Below, piece by piece: positions 8,105-15,817 of a stretch of DNA of 34,523 nucleotides. Made by a program: the position numbers and the translations under genes. The DNA lies in assembly GCA_937995865.1 (NCBI GenBank), contig CALKJA010000081.1:1-34523 (forward strand), read 5' to 3'. The notes beneath the pieces were generated by a model. It had not been told where the DNA came from. It made no database searches and saw nothing but the letters and a program-made list of their open reading frames with translations. The number at the start of each line of letters is the position of its first letter. Within the stretch, counting starts at the first letter, position 1. Source of the DNA: an uncultured Paracoccaceae bacterium. Lineage in GTDB: Bacteria; Pseudomonadota; Alphaproteobacteria; Rhodobacterales; Rhodobacteraceae.

Positions 8105-8962
8105 ATGCGGACAATCAGCCTCGACATGGCGCGGACGTTCGCAGCCATCTGTGACACGGGGAGCTTTCGTTTGGCCGCAAGCCGCGTAAATCGCTCGCCA
8201 TCGGCTGTCAGTTTGCAGGTCGGAAAACTCGAAGAACTCCTGCAGTGTGAGCTGCTCCTCAGAGACGCTCGTAAAGTCACTTTAACCGAAGCGGGCGAGC
8301 AGTTTTTGGGGTCTGCGCGTCGGCTTCTGAGCCTGAATGACGAAACGCTGTCAAAGTTTCGCGGATCGACCCTTTCTGGGCATCTGCGGCTCGCAGCTCC
8401 ACATGATTTGGGAATGAGTACGATCCCCGCGCTTCTGAGACGATTTGCCGTGACGCACCCGAACATCTGTGTCGATGTCAGATTGGATGCCTGCGACGAT
8501 GCTCAGGCACTTTTTGCATCAGGGGACGCGCAGGTCGTATTTTTCAGTGAGCAGAACTCAAAAATACATGCTGCGCGAAAGCTTTACACGGAAGAATTGT
8601 GCTGGTTGCAGGCAGCAGGTGGTGTGGCAGCGCAGAACACGCCTCTGCCAATAGCTGTTTCGGAAAAGGGATGTTCGTGGCGGGACGCGGCGCTTGCTGC
8701 GTTGGACCGGGATGGAATCCCGTATCGGGTCGCGTATTCAAGCGACACCTCCCCCGGTCAACTCGCTGCTGTTCGCGCTGATTTGGCCGTCGCAGCTTTG
8801 CCAAAAACCATTGTGGGGAAAGATGTATCCCTTGTTTCACCAAAGCTTGGTTTGCCTAATGTCGGAAGGGTGACGATGTTCATGGCGCACGACGATAGCA
8901 AGAATGCAGCCGCTTTCTCGGCGCACGTAGATGCGCATCTGGCAGAGTTTCCACATCACTAG
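8105..8962 (+). CDS. LysR-family regulator divergent from exporter operon
   Basis: A 285-residue LysR protein if read from the ATG at 8105, which gives the usual short lead (MRTISLDMARTF) before the helix-turn-helix. An in-frame ATG at 8045 would add 20 unusual residues and overlap a palindrome. The helix-turn-helix is GSFRLAASRVNRSPSAVSLQ (about 18-37), and the effector domain starts at GHLRLAAPHDLG (about 91-102). It diverges from EamA-EamA-MATE and is followed after 21 bases by a GNAT gene and then a phosphotransferase gene. It is probably the first gene of that operon, controlling both directions. The ligand is unknown. Confidence 0.9.
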   Translation: MRTISLDMARTFAAICDTGSFRLAASRVNRSPSAVSLQVGKLEELLQCELLLRDARKVTLTEAGEQFLGSARRLLSLNDETLSKFRGSTLSGHLRLAAPHDLGMSTIPALLRRFAVTHPNICVDVRLDACDDAQALFASGDAQVVFFSEQNSKIHAARKLYTEELCWLQAAGGVAAQNTPLPIAVSEKGCSWRDAALAALDRDGIPYRVAYSSDTSPGQLAAVRADLAVAALPKTIVGKDVSLVSPKLGLPNVGRVTMFMAHDDSKNAAAFSAHVDAHLAEFPHH

Positions 8963-8983
8963 TCATACTTCGAGACCACGAGC

Positions 8984-9442
8984 ATGGGTTTGGAACATTC
9001 CATTGCAATCGAAAGCGTCAGTCAGTCCGACGTCTGTGCAATCTTGCGGGCCGGGCATGAGCAGATGGATGCGATGATCCCTGATCGTGCACGGCAGGAA
9101 TTTTCGGCTGAAGCTGTTTTGCGAAACGACGTTAAGCTATTGGTCGCCAGGATCGATGGCGTTGCCGTGGGATGCTGCGCAATTGTCTTGAAAGAAGATT
9201 ATTCCGAACTCAAGAAAATGTACGTTTCCCCAAACGCACGCAGGAAAGGCGTCGCAGATCAGTTGCTTGCACGCTCCGAAGAAATCGTTCGAGAGAACAA
9301 CGTAGAGATCATAAAGCTAGAGAGCGCTGCAGTGCTTACCGCAGCCCATACTCTCTATGCGCGCCATGGCTTTTCGATTGGGTCAGCGTTTGGAGATCAC
9401 ATCGAAGACCCAAGAAGCATCTTTCTGCAAAAGCAACTCTAG
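8984..9442 (+). CDS. GNAT-family N-acetyltransferase
   Basis: A 152-residue single-domain GNAT protein. Motif A is visible as MYVSPNARRKGVADQLLARSE (about 80-99), with the R-R-K-G-V-A pyrophosphate-binding loop, and the C-terminal LYARHGF element (about 128-134) is the usual motif B tail. It transfers acetyl from acetyl-CoA to an amine; the acceptor may be a metabolite, a peptide or an antibiotic. It starts 21 bases after the LysR stop and ends 14 bases before the phosphotransferase start, so the three are likely co-transcribed. This neighbourhood resembles small-molecule modification, but that is inference. Confidence 0.88.
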   Translation: MGLEHSIAIESVSQSDVCAILRAGHEQMDAMIPDRARQEFSAEAVLRNDVKLLVARIDGVAVGCCAIVLKEDYSELKKMYVSPNARRKGVADQLLARSEEIVRENNVEIIKLESAAVLTAAHTLYARHGFSIGSAFGDHIEDPRSIFLQKQL

Positions 9443-9456
9443 CTGGTCAGTGCAAG

Positions 9457-10374
9457 ATGCCCTCACTCACGAAAACTGCCCATTCAACCCTTGGTTTCTG
9501 GTCTCTGCAATTCAGCGGCGATCTCATTGCCCACCAGGAACACCCGGCGTCCGTGTTTGAAACGCGAAGTCTTGCAGGAACTTTTTTCCTTCGGCTTTCC
9601 CCCCTTTGGTGGCGGAGCCGCGAAGCGGTGGCCTGTGAATTGGCGTTCTTGGCACACCTGTACCAACATGGATGCCGTGTGGCGCGACCTGTCGCGACAA
9701 AGCTTGGTGCAACAAGTGTCGAAGCCGAAGGCCATACAGCAGTTCTCTTTGAAGCGGCATCTGGCCATCAGCCCGGGCAAGATGACCCTGATTGGAAAAT
9801 GCGCGTGCTCCCTGACTGGGGAAGAACCCTTGCGCCGCAACACGTAGCAGCGCAGGAATTCGTACCGCCTGTTTCAAGCTGGCGGGACGATTGGCGCGTG
9901 GAGCCTGTTTTTGCCGAGGGTCTTGCGCGGCTTCTGCGCAACGATCCCAATGCTGCAAAGGCAGCCGATGACATCTTGAACACAGTAGAGAACCGCGCGG
10001 ATTCCTTAGGCCCAACAGGTTTCATTCACGCGGATTTTGCACCGCAAAACTTCCGCTACCAACGAAACACTGGCTTAACGGCTTTCGATTTCGACAATTG
10101 CGTCTGGCACTGGCAAGCCTATGACCTCGCCGTAGCAGTCTCGATACTGATGCGTTCACACGAGGGCGAAGAGTCGATTCAACAGCTCGTCGAGGGTTAC
10201 CAGGAAATCGCTCCGATTCCTTGTGCGCGTGACGCGCTGCAAGAGCTGGTAAAACTTAGAGCACTCTACGTGTTGTGTGATCGTATCAGTGCAGAGGTGC
10301 GTGGTGAAACGACCAGCGGCAATGTCATCGCGAAGGCCCATAGTCGCCTCATGGCACTCATTCCGAACAAGTGA
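9457..10374 (+). CDS. Aminoglycoside phosphotransferase (APH)-family kinase
   Basis: A 305-residue protein-kinase-like small-molecule phosphotransferase. The catalytic loop HADFAPQN is intact (His191, Asp193, Asn198), and the following TAFDFDN supplies the metal-binding aspartates (Asp211, Asp213). Both match APH/choline-kinase/homoserine-kinase-II proteins. The open frame extends upstream into the GNAT gene in another reading frame; the ATG at 9457 gives a normal N-terminus and no overlap. The N-lobe is less typical (LAGTFFLRLSP near 39-49). The substrate could be an aminoglycoside, an amino alcohol, homoserine or a sugar; the family cannot be narrowed here. It is the third gene of the LysR-GNAT-APH unit. 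Confidence 0.85.
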   Translation: MPSLTKTAHSTLGFWSLQFSGDLIAHQEHPASVFETRSLAGTFFLRLSPLWWRSREAVACELAFLAHLYQHGCRVARPVATKLGATSVEAEGHTAVLFEAASGHQPGQDDPDWKMRVLPDWGRTLAPQHVAAQEFVPPVSSWRDDWRVEPVFAEGLARLLRNDPNAAKAADDILNTVENRADSLGPTGFIHADFAPQNFRYQRNTGLTAFDFDNCVWHWQAYDLAVAVSILMRSHEGEESIQQLVEGYQEIAPIPCARDALQELVKLRALYVLCDRISAEVRGETTSGNVIAKAHSRLMALIPNK

Positions 10375-10496
10375 ACTGGTTGTGAGCAAGATCGGGGGAC
10401 CGGGTCTTCGATGGAACGCGTTGCGCTCACTTTGAACGACCAATGGCGCACAGATGTGACCTTTGACCCTTGCCTGCTCTCTCCACCCAAGGCTTA

Positions 10497-10703
10497 CTAT
10501 TCTGAGGCAATTTTCGATGGATCAAAAGGCAGGTCAGCGAGTTCACGTAAACTCATGCGGCGGATTGCCGGGTGTGACAGCGGATCACGTCTCCACCTCC
10601 CTTGGTCTGTGAGGCCCAATTGTGATGGAACTAAATAGCTTCGCGCCATAGCAAGCAAAGCGAGGATAGCACCGCCGGTCAGAATGAGTGAAAGATACAG
10701 CAT
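10497..10703 (-). CDS. Small single-span membrane protein, unknown function
   Basis: A 68-residue protein with one N-terminal hydrophobic helix (MLYLSLILTGGAILALLAMA, residues 1-20) followed by a polar, arginine- and proline-containing tail that ends in a short RMSLRELADLPFDP stretch. I think it is a real gene because the hydrophobic/polar layout is protein-like and nothing on the other strand accounts for it. I cannot name a family. A TTG at 10721 would add six residues; I chose the ATG. No good ribosome site is visible. It diverges from the decayed LysR gene. Confidence 0.5.
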   Translation of the reverse strand: MLYLSLILTGGAILALLAMARSYLVPSQLGLTDQGRWRRDPLSHPAIRRMSLRELADLPFDPSKIASE

Positions 10704-10773
10704 ATCTATAGTTAAACCCAAAATACTGCAATTAATGATCGATTCTTGCAGGATAGAGGTATAGTTCTTCTAT

Positions 10774-11256
10774 ATACGTGATCTGAATGCAGTATACCTG
10801 ACCGCCTTGCGTGCTGTCGAAGCCGTCGCGCGACTTGGATCTTTACGCGCCGCAGCCGATGAATTGGGCGTTACATCGGGTGCCGTTAGTCAGCAGGTCA
10901 TCAAGGCCGAAAACCAACTCGACCGAAAACTGTTTATCCGGACGCCAACTGGATTGGTCCCGACTGGCGTCGGGCGGGAAGCGTCGGATCACCTTGCCGA
11001 AGGGTTCGCAGCTCTGTCGCGCGGGGTGGCATCGATCCAGCGCAAATCATCGGATTCGATCACAATATCTGTGGCACCCGTCTTTGCCGGTAAATGGCTG
11101 GTCTGGCGCATGGGACGATTTGCAGAGGCGCATGAAGGGCTGCGCGTTCGCATAGACGCTTCTGTCGATCTGGTTGATCCGCGTGCGGGAGAAATTGACG
11201 CCCGTATCCGCGTGGGCTGGAGCGACTGGACGGGAGTGGATGCCGAAAAACTGTAG
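10774..11256 (+). pseudogene. Truncated GcvA-like LysR gene
   Basis: The frame encodes the N-terminal half of a GcvA-type LysR regulator: helix-turn-helix with GSLRAAADELGVTSGAVSQQ, linker with FIRTPTGLVPTGVG, and the first half of the effector domain (ITISVAPVFAGKWLVWRMGRF, then IDARIRVGWSDWTG). It stops at a TAG at 11254-11256, giving about 160 codons instead of about 295. Upstream in frame there is a stop at 10762 and no ATG or GTG; the place where the start would be expected reads ATA (10774), and the first usable start is TTG at 10807. At the stop the sequence changes into an antisense integrase fragment. It looks disrupted by a rearrangement and is probably not functional. Confidence 0.75.
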
Positions 11257-11400
11257 AGGCGCCAATCTTTTTGCTGTGGAAAACTCTTTGGTGCGAAGGC
11301 TAACTTGGATAAATCGGTGCTCTTTAGCGGCCGTTGCCGGCAAACGGCGACGCCAGACATAAACCGCGCCTCTTCGGGTGACGTGATTTAGGTGCTGCAT
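11257..11400 (-). pseudogene. 5' fragment of tyrosine-recombinase (phage-type integrase) gene
   Basis: Reading from the ATG at 11400, about 47 codons match the N-terminal arm-binding region of alphaproteobacterial site-specific integrases: HVTRRGAVYVWRRRLP, then RFIQVSLRTKEFSTAKRLA. These correspond to the DUF6538-like opening seen in many such integrases (R-R-G-x-x-Y/W-x-x-R-R-x-P, then S-L-R-T-x-x-x-x-x-A-x-R-L-A). A GGAGAG ribosome site remains seven bases upstream. The frame then runs into the antisense of the LysR remnant, so the core-binding and catalytic domains (Arg...His-x-x-Arg...Tyr) are gone. The fragment lies 159 bases downstream of a tRNA-Gln on the same strand, the usual place for an island integrase. 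The exact junction is uncertain by about ten bases. Confidence 0.65.
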
Positions 11401-11451
11401 ATCTGGCTCTCCGAGTTGATGAGCGTCGATAACTTCATCGCCATGGGGCCC

Positions 11452-11508
11452 GTTTCACCGAACGTGTGCACGGATGTGCTGCATAGATGTGTTGCAGTTG
11501 GGTGAAAC
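11452..11508. repeat. 12-bp inverted repeat upstream of integrase remnant
   Basis: GTTTCACCGAAC at 11452-11463 and GTTGGGTGAAAC at 11497-11508 form an inverted repeat matching at 11 of 12 positions, separated by 33 bases that contain a short tandem repeat. It lies between tRNA-Gln and the integrase fragment, so it could be a recombinase or excisionase site or a transcriptional hairpin. The function is unknown. Confidence 0.5.
11473..11496. repeat. Tandem 11-bp direct repeats, 13-bp period
   Basis: GATGTGCTGCA (11473-11483) and GATGTGTTGCA (11486-11496) differ at one position and are spaced 13 bases apart. A related GTGCTGCATA occurs again at 11392-11401 across the integrase start. Short iterated sites of this kind beside an integrase gene can be arm-type binding sites; that reading is inference. 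Confidence 0.4.
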
Positions 11509-11559
11509 CATCCTAAGCGAAACAGTTAGGCCATATAAATCAGGCGCTTTAAGGAAAGC

Positions 11560-11634
11560 TGGCTGGGATGGTAGGATTCGAACCTACGGTACACTGTACC
11601 AAAAACAGTTGCCTTACCACTTGGCTACATCCCA
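11560..11634 (-). tRNA. tRNA-Gln (anticodon TTG)
   Basis: A full cloverleaf can be folded on the minus strand. The acceptor stem is TGGGATG/CATCCCA, the D arm GCC...GGC, the anticodon stem ACTGT/ACAGT with loop TTTTGGT (anticodon TTG at 11602-11600), and the T arm GTAGG-TTCGAAT-CCTAC, followed by G and an encoded CCA at 11562-11560. All stems pair perfectly. It decodes CAA and probably CAG. It appears intact and is the likely attachment site of the element whose integrase remnant lies downstream. Confidence 0.97.
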
Positions 11635-11715
11635 ACTCGGCGATCTAGCTACGGTGAAAGGTCATTGGGTTCAAGACAAAGATGAGTGAATCTCGCAAGA
11701 AATCTTAGATGTGAT

Positions 11716-13104
11716 TTACTCTTCGGGGGCACCCTCGCGCAGCAAGTTCGGTTTGTCGCTATCTGCCTGCTCTGCTGTTACGATCCGATCAAGCGCGTCA
11801 TTGTGAGGCGTGCTTATATCGTCATCCGTAAGTGCCTGAGACTGTGCGGCTTTTCTCGATTTGATCTGTTGTGGCGTAAAGGGTGCAGCAGTACCGACGC
11901 TTGGTGGGATTCCAGCCCCTCCAATCAGCTCAACGCGGTAGCTAGTGTCTGGCACATCGACACCGGCGGCCTCGATTGCGGCCTTTACTTTGCGGATCGC
12001 TTCTCCGCGGGCCAAGACAAGGTTTGTTTCGCGTTGGTCTATCCATCCGGCCACAGTAAGGATCACCGCGCCGTCGCCTATGCGTTCGGTCCACGCGCTG
12101 GGCGCAGGGTCAGACAAGGTAAAGGGCATGCTGGCCACGGTATCTTCAGCGAGATGTCGCATTGCAGCCAGGTCCGCGTTTGGAGCGATGCCTATTTCGA
12201 ACATAAACCGGCGTTCAGGATTGCTTGAGAAGTTCACGATCCGGCTTTTGAAAACGGTCGCGTTTGGGATGCGGATATGATTGCCGTCAAAGCTCAGCAA
12301 GATCGTTGCGCGTGAGGTGAGGCGGATCACAAGCCCGGTATCACCATTGATTTCGACTGCATCGTTTGGCCGGAACGGCTGACGGATGGATAACATGATC
12401 GAGGCGATGAAATTCTCAACTGTGTCACGAACCGCAAACCCAACCGCCAAGCCGATGATGCCAGCTGCACCAAGGATCGTGGAAAGCAGGGCCGTCGCGT
12501 TCAAGATATCAAGAGCCAGCACAATCCCAAGCACTACAAACACCAATCGAACAATCATTCTGTAGACATCTGCGATGAACGCATTGGGCGACAGGCGGCG
12601 AAGCACTTTGCGCCGCGCAAGGAAGAACCCCAGAGTAACCACGAAAGCAAATGCTACCGCTGCGATGGCCAACATTGGAATAAGCAGGATGAATTGTTCA
12701 ATCCGTGCGCGCAGCCGGTCGCGTACCGGGTCAAGCCGCCTTACCACATCAGCTGTTTCGACGGTCAGATTTTCAACAGCGACGACGCCTTCAATACGGG
12801 CTGCAATGCCATCAAGCCGTGCGGTGTCTGCAGAGCTAAGGGTGGTGCCGCGCATCGTGACGATCCCCGACGAGACTTGAACCGTCACATCCTCAAACCC
12901 TCCAAGTTCACCAAGAATGTCCCGCAACCTTTGCGCAATGGCAGCGTCCGTGTTCGCGTCATCTTCGGCAGTAATTACACCTGTGGGCTGATCCGTTGAG
13001 AACGTTCCCGTTGCAGTGCCGTCCGAAACAGAGATGGTTTGTGCGGCGCCAAACGTGGGCGAGAGCAACAAAATCGTCAAAAGAATCTTTAGGGCTTTTT
13101 GCAT
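11716..13104 (-). CDS. BON-domain mechanosensitive channel, MscS family
   Basis: A 462-residue inner-membrane channel that would open under hypo-osmotic tension. From the ATG at 13104 (AAGGA upstream) it begins with a signal peptide (MQKALKILLTILLLSPTFGA), then a periplasmic BON domain (about 45-110; SSGIVTMRGTTLSS), then three hydrophobic helices. The last is the glycine/alanine-rich MscS pore helix (GAAGIIGLAVGFAVRDTVEN). A cytosolic beta domain follows with QPFRPNDAVEINGDTG and IPNATVFKSRIVNFS. An upstream in-frame start at 13152 would spoil the signal peptide. It sits 44 bases downstream of kdsA and is probably in the capsule operon. BON domains bind membranes or peptidoglycan. Confidence 0.9.
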   Translation of the reverse strand: MQKALKILLTILLLSPTFGAAQTISVSDGTATGTFSTDQPTGVITAEDDANTDAAIAQRLRDILGELGGFEDVTVQVSSGIVTMRGTTLSSADTARLDGIAARIEGVVAVENLTVETADVVRRLDPVRDRLRARIEQFILLIPMLAIAAVAFAFVVTLGFFLARRKVLRRLSPNAFIADVYRMIVRLVFVVLGIVLALDILNATALLSTILGAAGIIGLAVGFAVRDTVENFIASIMLSIRQPFRPNDAVEINGDTGLVIRLTSRATILLSFDGNHIRIPNATVFKSRIVNFSSNPERRFMFEIGIAPNADLAAMRHLAEDTVASMPFTLSDPAPSAWTERIGDGAVILTVAGWIDQRETNLVLARGEAIRKVKAAIEAAGVDVPDTSYRVELIGGAGIPPSVGTAAPFTPQQIKSRKAAQSQALTDDDISTPHNDALDRIVTAEQADSDKPNLLREGAPEE

Positions 13105-13148
13105 GACCCAATCCTTACCGCAGGATCGGATCACTGCAAGTGGCGGGA

Positions 13149-13979
13149 TCACAGCCGCACTGGAGCGTCTTTTGCGACCGCGTCTAGCTTCATCAGTGTT
13201 TCGAGCAGGGCAGGCATCTGGCTGAGGTAAATCATGTTGGGGCCGTCCGAGGGCGCAGTATCCGGGTCCTCATGCGTTTCGATGAAGACACCTGCTATAC
13301 CAAGGGCTACCGCCGCGCGCGCCATGACTGGCGCAAACCGACGATCTCCACCGGAACTTCCGCCTTGGCCTCCTGGTTGCTGGACGGAATGGGTTGCATC
13401 CATAATCACAGGGTAACCTGTGGCTGCCATCGTCGGAAGGGACCGCATATCCGCAACAAGCGCATTGTAGCCAAAAGAGGCGCCACGCTCGGTCAGCAAG
13501 ATCTTTTCATTGCCCGTGCTCTCCACCTTAGAGACGACATTGGGCATATCCCATGGGGCAAGGAACTGACCCTTCTTGATATTTACGACCGCACCGCTTT
13601 CGCCTGCGGCCAATAGCAGGTCGGTCTGGCGCGACAAGAACGCTGGGATCTGAATGACATCGACACATTCGGCCGCGATCGCGCATTGCTCCGGCGTGTG
13701 GATATCGGTCAGCACAGGCAAGCCAATCGCGCGGACGGCCTCAAGAACTTTAAGCCCAGCGTCAATTCCAAGGCCGCGTTTGCCGCCCAAGGATGTTCGG
13801 TTCGCCTTGTCATAGCTTGCCTTAAAGACATATTGCGCGCCAAAGGCGGCACATGCCTCAGCCATTGTGCCAGCGATCATTTGCGCATGGTCAAGGCTTT
13901 CGAGTTGGCACGGGCCAGCGATTACGGTTAAGGGCGCATCATTGGACACACCAATACCACCAAAAGAGACGGTCTTCAT
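13149..13979 (-). CDS. kdsA: 3-deoxy-8-phosphooctulonate synthase (Kdo-8-P synthase)
   Basis: A 276-residue enzyme condensing phosphoenolpyruvate with D-arabinose 5-phosphate to give Kdo 8-phosphate, the precursor of the Kdo in lipid A cores and group 2 capsules. Seen directly are the N-terminal IAGPCQLES, the substrate loop FKASYDKANRTS, NIKKGQFLAPWDM, and the C-terminal DATHSVQQPGGQGGSSGG segment with HEDPDTAPSDGPNM, all characteristic of KdsA. The length is usual. Its ATG overlaps the stop of the kpsE-like gene by one base (TGATG), implying coupled translation. Its place with kpsE and kpsT suggests Kdo supply for a capsule linker, though it may also serve LPS. Confidence 0.97.
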   Translation of the reverse strand: MKTVSFGGIGVSNDAPLTVIAGPCQLESLDHAQMIAGTMAEACAAFGAQYVFKASYDKANRTSLGGKRGLGIDAGLKVLEAVRAIGLPVLTDIHTPEQCAIAAECVDVIQIPAFLSRQTDLLLAAGESGAVVNIKKGQFLAPWDMPNVVSKVESTGNEKILLTERGASFGYNALVADMRSLPTMAATGYPVIMDATHSVQQPGGQGGSSGGDRRFAPVMARAAVALGIAGVFIETHEDPDTAPSDGPNMIYLSQMPALLETLMKLDAVAKDAPVRL

Positions 13980-15817
13980 CAGTTTGATACCTGTTCGCGA
14001 AGGATGGAAGCGGTGAGGGAAACCATCAAATAGATGCCCATGAAGATCAAGAACGCTAGCAGTGTATTCTCGAAAACCCTCGGGTACGTGGCTTCATCGG
14101 GAGAGGTCGGGGGCGTCGAGATCGCTACGTAGCGCACTTGCCGGTCAGCTGCGATGCGGGCCGTCTCAAGCGCCTGCAACGCTTGCTGGAGCATGGCGTC
14201 CCTTGTTTGAAAGTCAATCTGCGCGATCTGGAGCTGAGCTTGTCTTGAGGCCAAGGATTCTTGACCGTCAACCGCTTCGGTTAGATTGGCTTTTTGGGCC
14301 GCAATGCTCTTTTCAAGGAAGCGGATGTCAGCCTCTAGCCCCTCGACACGCGCCTGATTGGGGCGGCGGTTTGCGAGCTGGGCTTGAAGATCGAGCCGCT
14401 GTTGCTCAAGTTGCGTTTGGAATTCGGCAATGCGCGCCTGAGACGCAGCGATGACGCCCGCAGCGTCAACTGTTTGAAGCTGGGTTTGCAGCTCGACAAG
14501 CCGTGTTGCTGCCTCATTCCTTTTCGTTTCGGCGTCGGCAAAACTCTCACGGGCACCAGCCATCTGATCGGTGCGCAAGCGTTGTGAAAGGTCCGAGACA
14601 TTCTCTTCTGCGTAGGAAATGAGCGCGTTCGAAAACTCCTGGCTTGCGTCTGGCGAAGCCGCAATGACTTCCATCGTTACAATGCCTTCGGTTGGATCGT
14701 AGCCGATTTTCACATTCTTCTTATAGACTTTGTACGCCTGCTCATTGGTAGCATCTGCTGAAAGGCGCGTGATGGCGTCAAAGTCAGGGTTTTTGAAATG
14801 CTCTTTAAAGCCATGTTCAGCTTCCAGCCTCAACATCGCTTCGCGAGAGGTGAGATAGCCCTGCACAGCAATACTGTCTTGGACAGTGGCAAGCTGGTTT
14901 GAGCCGAACATTGACGCAAGACCACCGGCCCCGCCTCCGGCTGCCTCGTTTTGTTGAATAAGAAAGGCAGATTTTGTGGAAAAGAGTGGCGTAGCCAAAT
15001 ACGCAAAGTAGTACCCCATGAGTAGGGTGGGCAGACCGACGAACACTGCGAGGCGCGTAAAGAGCAGCATCAACTTGCGGCGGCGGCGCCGTCCAATGTC
15101 AATCTGGATCTTATGGATTTCGTTCGCGCGTTGCTCCGCGGTGCGGACTTCCTTTGACGGGACGTTTTCCTGAGGCTGCTTAACTGTTTGGGGCAACTTC
15201 ACTTGTGCGCCAGGGTCGATTGGCATGTCCCCGGTATTTGGGACGACTAGCTCAAGCGAGCCTGCCGCTTGAAACGGGTCTATCCCACGCTCGCGCAGAA
15301 GTTTCACCGCCTCGAAATCACTGGTCGCTGCGATACCGTTCTTTTGTGCAACGCGACGTGCCATGCGAAGTTGGCGTCCTGTGAGACCTTCTTTGCGGAT
15401 GGCATCGATATTGGTTTCGCTACTGACTTGCTTGGCGCTGGCGATTTCACCTGTTTGAGCCGCCGGGTTCTGTTGCGGCGGGCGTGGCTGCTGTTGCGGG
15501 CGTTGTTGTGTGGGCTGTTGTCGAGGTTGCTGTGCAGGTGTTGCCTGTGTTTGCTGCGCCTGCCGTGCAAGCTGCTGTTCGCGCGTAGGCTGTTGAACAG
15601 GTTGCTGTGGCTGTGGCTGCGGGGCTTGTGCGGGATCTTGCAGCTTAAGCGGCACAGGCCTACGCACAACTTCTTGCTGTGGTTGTTGTGCGGGTTGCGG
15701 CGAGACCGTCCCTTTTGAAGCATCAGCCTCATACATTGGGTCTGTGCCAGCCTCAGCATGGCCCAGTCCGCCTGCGCGTTTAATTCGGAATTTACGAGCC
15801 TTGGGTTTGGTAGTCAT
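13979..15817 (-). CDS. kpsE: KpsE-like capsule polysaccharide export inner-membrane protein
   Basis: A 612-residue polysaccharide co-polymerase/export protein of the KpsE/BexC type. A transmembrane helix at about 250-273 follows a run of five arginines (GRRRRRK, 242-248). A periplasmic domain with GGLASMFGSNQLATVQDS and long coiled-coil helices at about 430-560 comes next, and a C-terminal membrane helix (about 583-604) ends the protein, as in KpsE. E. coli KpsE is roughly 380 residues. The excess is an N-terminal cytosolic extension with an 80-residue glutamine/proline-rich stretch (40-120) and a conserved-looking LTGRQLRMARRVA segment. I chose the ATG at 15817; the kpsT stop lies 26 bases inside. 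It is coupled to kdsA downstream. It would link the ABC exporter to the outer-membrane channel. Confidence 0.88.
   Translation of the reverse strand: MTTKPKARKFRIKRAGGLGHAEAGTDPMYEADASKGTVSPQPAQQPQQEVVRRPVPLKLQDPAQAPQPQPQQPVQQPTREQQLARQAQQTQATPAQQPRQQPTQQRPQQQPRPPQQNPAAQTGEIASAKQVSSETNIDAIRKEGLTGRQLRMARRVAQKNGIAATSDFEAVKLLRERGIDPFQAAGSLELVVPNTGDMPIDPGAQVKLPQTVKQPQENVPSKEVRTAEQRANEIHKIQIDIGRRRRRKLMLLFTRLAVFVGLPTLLMGYYFAYLATPLFSTKSAFLIQQNEAAGGGAGGLASMFGSNQLATVQDSIAVQGYLTSREAMLRLEAEHGFKEHFKNPDFDAITRLSADATNEQAYKVYKKNVKIGYDPTEGIVTMEVIAASPDASQEFSNALISYAEENVSDLSQRLRTDQMAGARESFADAETKRNEAATRLVELQTQLQTVDAAGVIAASQARIAEFQTQLEQQRLDLQAQLANRRPNQARVEGLEADIRFLEKSIAAQKANLTEAVDGQESLASRQAQLQIAQIDFQTRDAMLQQALQALETARIAADRQVRYVAISTPPTSPDEATYPRVFENTLLAFLIFMGIYLMVSLTASILREQVSN

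Noticed and set aside
9172-9456. Upstream extension of the APH-like frame
   Set aside because: It lies inside the GNAT gene in another frame and is rich in arginine with no kinase features. The ATG at 9457 gives a proper N-terminus.
15460-15700. Repetitive CTG/TTG-rich DNA that might look like a satellite or CRISPR array
   Set aside because: The repetition is irregular and is explained by codons for the Gln/Pro tract of the KpsE-like protein. There are no unique spacers of constant length.
15304-15759. Minus-strand frame rich in His, Asn and Ser over the kpsE Q/P region
   Set aside because: It is a frame-shifted reading of the CAG/CCA-like repeats in kpsE and has no features of its own.
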